DNA from: Bog-756 sp963701325
GTDB taxonomy: Bacteria > Actinomycetota > Acidimicrobiia > Acidimicrobiales > RAAP-2
Length of the DNA stretch: 64,000 nucleotides
Assembly: GCA_963701325.1 (NCBI GenBank)
Contig: OY969604.1
Span: forward strand, 1,488,001-1,552,000
Direction: 5' to 3'
The notes beneath the pieces are model-generated. The model did no database searches. It was not told where the DNA came from and was given only the letters and a program-made list of their open reading frames with translations. Positions 55,012 to 61,829 of this stretch are shown here, piece after piece (position 1 is the stretch's first letter; every line of letters starts with the position of its first letter). Made by a program: the position numbers and the translations under genes.

Positions 55012-55683
55012 ATGGCCTCCATGCCCGTGAGCACGGCACGAACCACGGGGGGACGCCGCCTGACCGCGGATGCCCGGCGTCGCCAGCTGTTCGAGGTCGC
55101 GCTCTCCCTCTTCGCCGAGCACGGCTACGCGGCGACCACCATGGACGACATCGCCGAGGTGGCCGGGGTCACCAAACCGCTCGTCTACCAGCACTTCGAG
55201 TCCAAGCGGGCCCTCTACCTCGAGCTCATGGACGTGTTCTCGCGCGACCTGGTCGACCGCATCGTCACCGCCACGGCCTCGGCGGAGGGACCGCGCCAGC
55301 AGGTCGAGCTCGGCTTCGCCGCCTACTTCGAGCTCATGGTCCACAACGAACCGGCCTTCCGCCTCCTCTACGGACGCGACGCCCCCGACGACCCCGAGCT
55401 CGGGGCTGCACTCCGCCGGGTGGAGGCGACCATCGCCGAGGCCATCGATCCCCTCATCGACGCCGGGCTCGACCCGGACCACCGCCTCCTGCTGGCCCAC
55501 GCCGTGGTCGGGATGGCCGAGGGTGCGAGCCGCCACTGGCTCGACGCCCGCAGGGAGCAGGTCGAGGACCCCGACGAGCGGTCCGGAGCAGCCTCCGCCA
55601 CCGGGTCCGACGAGGCTGCCGGCCTGGCCACCCGACTGGCCGACTTCGCCTGGGCCGGCCTGCGACAGGTCCACCGCATCTGA
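55012..55683 (+). CDS. TetR family transcriptional regulator
   Basis: A 223-residue regulator. The TetR HTH spans about 19-65: RRQLFEVALSLFAEHGYAAT, DDIAEVAGVTKPLVYQHFES and KRALYLELMD. The C-terminal ligand/dimer domain has FAAYFELMVHNEPAFRLLYG and GMAEGASRHWLDARR, the pattern of TetR regulators of fatty acid or lipid genes. Two candidate starts (55012, 55021) are both ATG. Its target is unknown. Confidence 0.9.
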   Translation: MASMPVSTARTTGGRRLTADARRRQLFEVALSLFAEHGYAATTMDDIAEVAGVTKPLVYQHFESKRALYLELMDVFSRDLVDRIVTATASAEGPRQQVELGFAAYFELMVHNEPAFRLLYGRDAPDDPELGAALRRVEATIAEAIDPLIDAGLDPDHRLLLAHAVVGMAEGASRHWLDARREQVEDPDERSGAASATGSDEAAGLATRLADFAWAGLRQVHRI

Positions 55684-55717
55684 GTCCGTCCCGGGGGACG
55701 GACTCGCGGGAACGGAG

Positions 55718-56551
55718 CTACGCGGTGACCGCGCCCGCCGCCACGGGGCGGCCACTCGGTTGCACGGCGCCGCCCGCGTGCTCCGAGGAAACGGCGAATG
55801 CGGTCGGCTCTGCGCCTCCCGCCACGCTGAACGGCACGATGCCCGGACGCGGCCCGAGCAGTCCGAGCGACACGGTGTGGCTCCCGATCACACCCCACAG
55901 CTGGTAGGTGCGGTCGGCGGGGAGGGTCGGGAGGTCGTGGTCGACCACGAAGCCAGTGCCCGAGGCGGTGAGCACGACCGTCGCCGGCACGTCCGAACCC
56001 ACGGTGGGCATCAGCGGGATCCGGCGGGTGGTCGGGGACGCCTCCGCCGCCCGTTCGGCAGCGGACAGCTGCGGCGTGCTCTCCAATGCGCGCACCTGGG
56101 TGTGGAGGTGGCGGACCTGGAGTCCGAGTCCGAAGGCCACGATGACGGCCGCCGCGGCCACCAGTGCGGTTGCGGCCGTCACCCGCCACCTCCGTCGGAC
56201 GGCGCCGACCGGACGGGCCTCGGCGTGGTCCGGGTCGGCAGGCAGCCGATCGGGAGCTGTGTCCGGATCCGGCTCCGGTGCCTCGAGGCGGGCCGCCAAC
56301 CGGCCCCACGACTGCCCGGAGGTGCCGCCGAGACGCTCGGCGATGCCGTTCCAGAGCCGTGCCGGTGGTCTCCCCCCGGAGTTGGCCAGCATCCCCGCCA
56401 CCTCGTGGTGCTGGGCCACCTCGATCGAGCAGCGGACGCAGTGCTCCAGGTGTGCCTCGACGACCGCGGCCGTCGCGGGATCGACGGCGTCGAGGGCGTA
56501 GGCACCGAGGAGCTCCTCGATCTCGCGGTGGGAGAGCTCGGGCATGCTCAC
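55718..56551 (-). CDS. anti-sigma factor, RskA-like with zinc-binding ZAS motif
   Basis: A 277-residue single-pass protein. The cytosolic N-terminus has EELLGAYALDAVDPATAAVV and the H-x3-C-x2-C motif in AHLEHCVRCS, which binds the partner sigma factor. A membrane span follows (VTAATALVAAAAVIVAFGLGL, about 125-145). The extracytoplasmic RskA domain has TVVLTASGTGFVVDHDLPTL, TYQLWGVIGSHTVSLGLLG and AFAVSSEHAGG. The start is GTG 56551, overlapping the sigma stop as GTGA, so the two are made in step. Confidence 0.9.
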   Translation of the reverse strand: MSMPELSHREIEELLGAYALDAVDPATAAVVEAHLEHCVRCSIEVAQHHEVAGMLANSGGRPPARLWNGIAERLGGTSGQSWGRLAARLEAPEPDPDTAPDRLPADPDHAEARPVGAVRRRWRVTAATALVAAAAVIVAFGLGLQVRHLHTQVRALESTPQLSAAERAAEASPTTRRIPLMPTVGSDVPATVVLTASGTGFVVDHDLPTLPADRTYQLWGVIGSHTVSLGLLGPRPGIVPFSVAGGAEPTAFAVSSEHAGGAVQPSGRPVAAGAVTA

Positions 56552-57129
56552 TGGTCCGCTCCGGCCGGCCGGACGCCGCGTTCGATGAGGGAGAGGCGAA
56601 GCCGGCTCAGGCCGGATCGGATGCGGCTCTTCACGGTCCCCTCCGGCGCGTCGAGCCGCTCGGCGACCTCGCGGTAGGTGAGCCCGCCGAAGTAGGCGAG
56701 CTCGATGGGCTGGCGGAGGTCGTCGGGGAGGCTCTCGAGCGCATCCTTGATCTGTTCGGCCACCGCCATGTCCCAGACCTCGTGATCAAGGTCGTAGTCG
56801 GCGGCCGCGGTCCGGCGGGCGTTGCTCTCCTCACGCCGCTTCCGCGACTCCTCGGACCGCACCACGTCCACGGACTTCCCGTGAGCCCGGGCGAGCAGGA
56901 AGGAGCGCAGGGTGCCGCGTTGGGCATCGAATTTCTCGGGGTGCTTCCAGAGGTCGAGGAAGACCTCCTGGGTGATCTCCTCGGCCGGCGGCTCGCTCCG
57001 GAGGATCCTGCGCGACAGCGAATGGACCGCTCCACCGTGACGACGGTAGATCTCGGCGAGAGCGGGCTCGTGCCAGCGACCCACCGCGACCACCAGGCTG
57101 GCGTCGCTGGCCTGCTCGAGCTCCACCAT
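56548..57129 (-). CDS. ECF RNA polymerase sigma factor (SigK/RpoE type)
   Basis: A 193-residue extracytoplasmic-function sigma factor. Region 2 is LAEIYRRHGGAVHSLSRRIL and AEEITQEVFLDLWKHPEKFD; region 4 is LESLPDDLRQPIELAYFGGL and TYREVAERLDAPEGTVKSRI. It is controlled by the coupled RskA-like anti-sigma, probably through regulated proteolysis of that protein. TACAGT ends six bases before ATG 57129, so the mRNA is probably leaderless. It is divergent from the ferritin-like gene, a candidate target. Confidence 0.93.
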   Translation of the reverse strand: MVELEQASDASLVVAVGRWHEPALAEIYRRHGGAVHSLSRRILRSEPPAEEITQEVFLDLWKHPEKFDAQRGTLRSFLLARAHGKSVDVVRSEESRKRREESNARRTAAADYDLDHEVWDMAVAEQIKDALESLPDDLRQPIELAYFGGLTYREVAERLDAPEGTVKSRIRSGLSRLRLSLIERGVRPAGADQ

Positions 57130-57135
57130 CCCGGC

Positions 57136-57141
57136 ACTGTA
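57136..57141 (-). promoter_or_regulatory. -10 box of the sigma factor operon, leaderless
   Basis: On the minus strand TACAGT is followed by GCCGGG and ATG 57129. No Shine-Dalgarno is present. Confidence 0.5.
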
Positions 57142-57225
57142 TTCGGAGCCGCCGCAGCACACGGACGGCCCGTGCCTGCACTCAGCCTGGCCATCCGGCG
57201 GCCGTCGTGGCCACGAATATCCAGC

Positions 57226-58008
57226 ATGGCATTCGACATGGAGACCTACGAGCGCCTGTCTGCGCGGCTGGCCTGCGAGGACATCGACTTCACCGACTTC
57301 CGGCGGCGGCCGCTCGACCCCGGCGCGCTGCGCTGCCTCCGCTACATGCACGACGTCGAACAGCACACCGTGTGCTACCTGCGCGACGTCCTGGTGACCC
57401 GTGCCCACCGGGACCCCGAGGTGACCTCCTTCCTCACCATGTGGAACTACGAGGAGCACTGGCACGGCGAGGCCATCGGGCGGATCCTCACCGCCCACGA
57501 CGAGACCGGCAGCGCGGGGCGCGTCGCCTCGGTCCGCCAACGGCTCCCCCGGAGAGATGCCCTCAGGCCCCTCGCCTTCCAGGCGGCCTCCGCGCTCACC
57601 CCCCACGTGACCGCGGTGCACATGACCTGGGGCGCGGTCAACGAATGGACCACCCAGGCCGCCTACTCCCTGCTGGCTTCGCGGGCGGACCATCCGACCC
57701 TCGGCGAGCTGCTCCGCCGGATCATGCGCCAGGAGGGGCGGCACATCGACTTCTACGCGACCGAGGCCCGGCGCCGGCTCTCGGAGAGCCGGTCGGCGCA
57801 ACGGCTGACCAGATGGGCGCTCCGGCGCTTCTGGGCGCCGGTCGGCAGCGGCGTCGTCGGGGCCGGCGAGGTCGCCCACCTGCGCGCCTACCTCTTCGGA
57901 GACGACCGTGGGATCGCCGTGGCCGACCGGATCGACCGGCGGGTCGACCGGCTTCCGGGGCTCTCGGGGCTGCACCTCCTGCGGGATGCGGTCGTCCCGG
58001 CGGCCTGA
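57226..58008 (+). CDS. ferritin-like diiron protein
   Basis: A 260-residue, mostly helical protein. It carries two ExxH-type metal motifs: MWNYEEHWHGEAIGRIL (about residues 77-93) and RQEGRHIDFYATEARRR (about 167-183). A possible third ligand lies in MHDVEQHTVCY. This is the layout of ferritin-like carboxylate-bridged diiron proteins, related to acyl-ACP desaturases and ribonucleotide reductase R2. No iron-storage signature is seen, so an oxidase or desaturase role is possible. GAATAT ends five bases before the ATG. Divergent from the sigma factor. Confidence 0.72.
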   Translation: MAFDMETYERLSARLACEDIDFTDFRRRPLDPGALRCLRYMHDVEQHTVCYLRDVLVTRAHRDPEVTSFLTMWNYEEHWHGEAIGRILTAHDETGSAGRVASVRQRLPRRDALRPLAFQAASALTPHVTAVHMTWGAVNEWTTQAAYSLLASRADHPTLGELLRRIMRQEGRHIDFYATEARRRLSESRSAQRLTRWALRRFWAPVGSGVVGAGEVAHLRAYLFGDDRGIAVADRIDRRVDRLPGLSGLHLLRDAVVPAA

Positions 58009-58018
58009 ACGACCCGGT

Positions 58019-58519
58019 TCAGACCAGACGCGCACCGAGCTCGGTGCAGAGCGCGAGCAGTTCCCGCGCGCAGGCCACGTACACCTCGTCGTCCGCGCCG
58101 GCGGGGTCCTCCACGTCCTCCCATGCCTCGACCGCCAGCGCGGCGAGGCCGAGGTCGGCAAGGCGCGCGGGCAACGCCGGCGGACCCGGCGCCAGGTCGC
58201 GGACCAGCCGCTTGATCGAGGCGGTGCGCGGCGCCGCCTCCGGGTGCTTCCTCCGGATGTAGTCGACGTGCTCGCCCGCCATGGCCAGGACGAGGTCGGC
58301 CCCCGAAACGTCCGCGTCGGTGAGCTGGTGACTGCGGTGGCCGTCGGCATCGAACCCGAGCGATGCGAGTGCCGAGCGGGTGCGGCGGCTCATCGGCTGG
58401 CCCTCGATCACGTGGGTCCCGGCGGTCACGATCTCCAGTGGCACCGTCTGCAGCATCGCCCCGGCCATCACCGAGCGCGCGGCGTTGCCGGTGCAGAGGA
58501 CGAGCACCGAGCCGGTCAC
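58019..58519 (-). CDS. low-molecular-weight protein-tyrosine phosphatase family protein
   Basis: A 166-residue phosphatase of the LMW-PTP/arsenate reductase fold. The P-loop LVLCTGNAARSVMAG is the C-x5-R-S motif at the N-terminus, and ADLVLAMAGEHVDYI follows. The C-terminal DP pair of LMW-PTPs is seen as WEDVEDPAGADDEVY. It could dephosphorylate proteins or reduce arsenate; the acid Asp in DVEDP favours the phosphatase. It is convergent with the ferritin-like gene. Confidence 0.85.
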   Translation of the reverse strand: MTGSVLVLCTGNAARSVMAGAMLQTVPLEIVTAGTHVIEGQPMSRRTRSALASLGFDADGHRSHQLTDADVSGADLVLAMAGEHVDYIRRKHPEAAPRTASIKRLVRDLAPGPPALPARLADLGLAALAVEAWEDVEDPAGADDEVYVACARELLALCTELGARLV

Positions 58520-58569
58520 CGGGAACGGACCCCCGGTGGACGGGCGACGCGTCGGGTGATCGTCGATGG

Positions 58570-59784
58570 TCAGTTGATGTGGACGCCGGAGATGGCCCGG
58601 GCGATGATGAGCCGCTGGATCTCCGAGGTGCCCTCGAAGATGGTGAAGATCTTCGAGTCACGATGCCACCGCTCGACCGGGTAGTCGCGGACGTACCCGT
58701 AGCCGCCGAGGATCTGGATCGCCTCCTCGGTCACGTAGACCGCGGTCTCCCCCGCGTAGAGCTTGGACATCGAGCCCTCGCCGGAAGTGAAGTCCTTGCC
58801 GTTGCGCCCCATCCAGGAGGCCCGCCACACGAGCAGGCGGGAGGCGTCGATCCGAGTCTTCATGTCGGCCAGCTTGAAGGCGATGCCCTGGTTCTCGATG
58901 ATCGCCCGGCCGAAGGCCCGGCGCTCCTTGGCGTAGTCGAGGGAGTACTCGTAGGCCGCACGGGCGATCCCGAGCGCCTGGGCCCCGACCGCTGGGCGCG
59001 AGGCCTCGAAGGTCTTCATGGCCGCCTGGCTGGACGACCGCTTGCCCTCGCGGGCGCGAGCCAGCCTCTCGTCGAGCTTGTCCTTCCCGCCGAGGAGGCA
59101 GTGCCCGGGGACGCGGCAGTCCTCGAGGACGACCTCGGCGGTGTGCGAGGCCCGGATCCCCATCTTCTTGAACTTCTGCCCCTGGGAGAGGCCGGGGGTG
59201 TGGGGCGGCACGATGAAGCTGGCCTGGCCCCGCGAACCGAGGCCGGAGTCGACCGAGGCCACCACGACGTGGAGGTCGGCGATCCCGCCATTGGTGATCC
59301 AGGTCTTGGTGCCGTTGAGCACCCACTCGTCCTTGGACTCGTCGTAGATGGCGCGGGTCCGCAGGGACGACACGTCCGACCCGGCATCGGCCTCGGAGAC
59401 GGCGAAGGCGGCCATCTGGATCTTGTCCGGTGTCCCGAAGCACTGCGGGCCCCACTCGATCAGCTGCTCGGGAGTGCCGTTACCCGCGATGCCGGCCAGG
59501 CCCAGGGTGCTGCCCAGGATGGACAGGGCGATGCCCGCGTCGCCCCATGCCAGCTCCTCCGCGGCAATCGGGAGCAGCAGGCCGCTCTCGTCGAAGAACG
59601 CCTGGCTGATGAAGTCGAACGAGTAGAGCCCGATCCGGGCTGCCTCCTCGATGATCGGCCAGGGGGTCTCCTCGCGCTCGTCCCACTCGTGTCCCGCGGG
59701 ACGGATGACGGTCTCGGCGAAGTCATGGACCCACTTCTGCAGCTGCAGCTGGTCTTCGTTGAGATCGAGGGAGAAATCGGCCAT
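58570..59784 (-). CDS. acyl-CoA dehydrogenase
   Basis: FAD enzyme that desaturates acyl-CoA thioesters and passes electrons to ETF, 404 residues. Blocks in order: an N-terminal helical domain (DEREETPWPIIEEAARIG), AFAVSEADAGSDVSSLRTRA (flavin), WITNGGIADLHVV, FGRAIIENQGIAFKLADMKT, and the C-terminal QILGGYGYVRDYPVERWHRD followed by FEGTSEIQRLIIARAI, where Glu of FEGTSE is the probable catalytic base. ATG 59784 lies about 105 bases after a palindromic element. The acyl specificity cannot be read here. Confidence 0.93.
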   Translation of the reverse strand: MADFSLDLNEDQLQLQKWVHDFAETVIRPAGHEWDEREETPWPIIEEAARIGLYSFDFISQAFFDESGLLLPIAAEELAWGDAGIALSILGSTLGLAGIAGNGTPEQLIEWGPQCFGTPDKIQMAAFAVSEADAGSDVSSLRTRAIYDESKDEWVLNGTKTWITNGGIADLHVVVASVDSGLGSRGQASFIVPPHTPGLSQGQKFKKMGIRASHTAEVVLEDCRVPGHCLLGGKDKLDERLARAREGKRSSSQAAMKTFEASRPAVGAQALGIARAAYEYSLDYAKERRAFGRAIIENQGIAFKLADMKTRIDASRLLVWRASWMGRNGKDFTSGEGSMSKLYAGETAVYVTEEAIQILGGYGYVRDYPVERWHRDSKIFTIFEGTSEIQRLIIARAISGVHIN

Positions 59785-59887
59785 TGCGCCCTGCTCCGTT
59801 CTGGCCCCGTGCGGGCCGCACGTACTGCGTCGACCGGTGCCGGCACTCAGGTCCGCACGCGCACCGCTCCCGCGGTGGGTCTCACCG

Positions 59888-59903
59888 GTTACTCTATAGT
59901 AAC
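59888..59903. promoter_or_regulatory. palindromic operator/promoter upstream of acyl-CoA dehydrogenase
   Basis: GTTACT-CTAT-AGTAAC is a perfect six-base inverted repeat and the most AT-rich spot in the neighbourhood. It contains TACTCTA and TATAGTA, so it offers TANNNT boxes on both strands, including TAGAGT and TACTAT towards the dehydrogenase. It probably combines a promoter with a repressor site. The other bases of this 213-base gap show no gene. Confidence 0.5.
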
Positions 59904-59997
59904 AAGGAACGCGCGCGACCGGCAACCGCCCGGGGTCGGGCGTCGCCAGGCGTCGGGTGCCCGTTCAGGACAGGTCCGACGACCGGGAGCGTCGGGA

Positions 59998-60210
59998 CTA
60001 GGCCGGTTGGACGGGGCGCACGTCGACCGCCTGGAGGCCCTTCGGACCCTCCTGCAGATCGAACTCGACCGCCTGGCCCTCCTCGAGGGAGCGGAATCCG
60101 TTCATCTGGATGGCGGTGTGGTGCACGAAGACATCAGCCCCGCCGTCCGGCTGGGAGATGAAGCCGAAGCCCTTCTCGGCGTTGAACCACTTGACTGTTC
60201 CGGAGGCCAC
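59998..60210 (-). CDS. cspA: cold-shock domain protein
   Basis: A 70-residue RNA/DNA-binding OB-fold protein. It has GTVKWFNAEKGFGFISQPDG with RNP1 (KGFGFI), DVFVHHTAIQ with RNP2 (VFVHH), and a C-terminal VEFDLQEGPKGLQAVDV. GTG 60210 follows GGAAAGGGG. The leader is about 120 bases if TAGCGT near 60331 is the promoter, and has a small CACCTT/AAGGTG hairpin beside the ribosome site, in line with post-transcriptional control of csp genes. An imperfect hairpin (GTCCGACG/CGTCGGGAC, 59974-59998) covers its end. Confidence 0.95.
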   Translation of the reverse strand: MASGTVKWFNAEKGFGFISQPDGGADVFVHHTAIQMNGFRSLEEGQAVEFDLQEGPKGLQAVDVRPVQPA

Positions 60211-60395
60211 GGTGGCGTTCCCCTTTCCTTCACCTTCAAGGTGCCGGGGATCCCACAGGCGACCGGTCCGGCCTCCCGCCTCGGGCGGGGCGTCGTCCAG
60301 CATCGGGGGGCTCGCTCCGACCCGAAAAACGCTAGCAGTCCCTCCGCCCGATCCGGGGGGCGGATCCGGCCCATCAGGGGGTGTTCACGCGGTGT

Positions 60396-61808
60396 TCATC
60401 GGCGGCGGACCCGGGTGCCTCCGGGCGCGTCCTCGACGAGCCAGCCGGCCGACTCGAGCTCGGCGCGCACCGCGTCGGCCTCAGCCCAGTCGCGCCTCTC
60501 CCGGGCACGGTCGCGCCGGAGGACCAGATCGGCGGTCACCGGGTCGATCTCCCCGCCCTCGGCCCGGCGCAGGGGGAGGCCGAGCGCCCCGGCCAGGGTC
60601 GCCACGGTCCGGGCGGCACGCTCAGCCGCCCTGTCGTCGCCCGCGTCGGCGGCGGCGTTCGCCGACCGGGCCAGGTCGAAGACGGTGGCCAGGGCCCCGG
60701 GGGTGTCCAGATCGTCGTCCATGCTCGAGCGGAACGCGGACACCGCCTCAGGATCCAGCCCGTGCGCCGACCGGGCGCTATCGTCCCCGACCGGTCGGTC
60801 GACCACCGGCCCATCGGCCAAGGGGTCGGCCAGCCGGAACCGCCGGGCAAGCTCGTCCAGCCGGGCCAGCCCGGCCTCGGCCTGGGCGACGGTGTCGGGC
60901 GTGACCTCGATCGGCGAGCGGTAGTGCGACCGCAGCACCAAGAGGCGGTAGGCGCGGGCGTCGCTGCGGTCGAGGAGATCGGAGAGGGAGGTGAAGTTGC
61001 CCAGGGACTTGGACATCTTCTCCCCGCCCATGGTCACCCACCCGTTGTGCATCCAGTGCCGGGCGAACTCCTTCCCGTCGGCCACCGCCTGGGCACGCTC
61101 GTTCTCGTGGTGGGGGAAGATGAGGTCCTGGCCGCCGCCGTGGAGCTCGAAGCCTTCCCCGAGGAGACCGAGGGACATCACCACGCATTCGGTGTGCCAT
61201 CCGGGCCGCCCGGCTCCCCAGGGCGCGTCCCAACTCGGCTCGCCCAGCTTGGCCTTCTTCCAGAGCACGAAGTCGAGCGGGGACCGCTTGTCCTCGTCGG
61301 CTTCGATCCGCGCCCCCGCGCGCAGCGACTCGAGGGGCTGGCGGGCGAGCAACCCGTAGCCGGGCACGTCGAGCACCGACAGGTACACGCCGGTCGGCGT
61401 CTCGTAGGCCACGTCGCGCGCGACCAGGTCCCGGACCAGCGCGATCATCCGGTCGACATACGCGGTGGCGTGGGGGACCTCGTCCGGGACGAGGACCCCG
61501 AGGGCCTCGACGATCTCCCACCACCGCGCCTCGTTGGCTGCGGTGAACTCCTCGATCGGGAGCCCTGCGGCGGCCGCGCCGTCGATGATCTTGTCGTCGA
61601 TGTCGGTGATGTTGGAGACGTAGGTCACGTCCAGGCCGGTGAAGACGAGATAACGGCGGAGCACGTCGAAGACGAGCGCCATCCGGCCGTGGCCGAGGTG
61701 GGGCTCGCCGTCCACGGTCAGGCCGCAGACGTAGACGGAGACCTTCCCGGGCTCACGCAGCCGGAGCGGGACCACGTCGCCCGTTGCGGTGTCGTGGAGC
61801 CGGAGCAC
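60396..61808 (-). CDS. cysS: cysteinyl-tRNA synthetase
   Basis: Class I synthetase of 470 residues. It has YVCGLTVDGEPHLGHGRMAL (zinc Cys plus HIGH-type motif), NITDIDDKIIDGA, GRPGWHTECVVMSLGLLG and QDLIFPHHENERAQ (zinc ligands), and GEKMSKSLGNF (KMSKS). It contains the full anticodon domain, unlike MshC, the mycothiol cysteine ligase, which is shorter and lacks that region. The start is GTG 61808, seven bases after TACCGT, with no Shine-Dalgarno. Confidence 0.93.
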   Translation of the reverse strand: MLRLHDTATGDVVPLRLREPGKVSVYVCGLTVDGEPHLGHGRMALVFDVLRRYLVFTGLDVTYVSNITDIDDKIIDGAAAAGLPIEEFTAANEARWWEIVEALGVLVPDEVPHATAYVDRMIALVRDLVARDVAYETPTGVYLSVLDVPGYGLLARQPLESLRAGARIEADEDKRSPLDFVLWKKAKLGEPSWDAPWGAGRPGWHTECVVMSLGLLGEGFELHGGGQDLIFPHHENERAQAVADGKEFARHWMHNGWVTMGGEKMSKSLGNFTSLSDLLDRSDARAYRLLVLRSHYRSPIEVTPDTVAQAEAGLARLDELARRFRLADPLADGPVVDRPVGDDSARSAHGLDPEAVSAFRSSMDDDLDTPGALATVFDLARSANAAADAGDDRAAERAARTVATLAGALGLPLRRAEGGEIDPVTADLVLRRDRARERRDWAEADAVRAELESAGWLVEDAPGGTRVRRR

Positions 61809-61814
61809 GCAGGG

Positions 61815-61821
61815 TACGGTA
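61815..61821. promoter_or_regulatory. symmetric TACGGTA, candidate bidirectional -10 (valS / cysS)
   Basis: TACGGT (plus) ends nine bases before ATG 61830 of valS. On the minus strand TACCGT ends seven bases before GTG 61808 of cysS. The start codons are only 21 bases apart and neither gene has a Shine-Dalgarno, so both mRNAs must be near-leaderless and use overlapping promoters. Confidence 0.6.
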
Positions 61822-61829
61822 ACCCGATC

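Noticed and set aside
60396..61808. Mycothiol ligase MshC instead of CysRS
   Set aside because: The protein has the complete C-terminal anticodon-binding region and 470 residues; MshC is shorter and lacks it.
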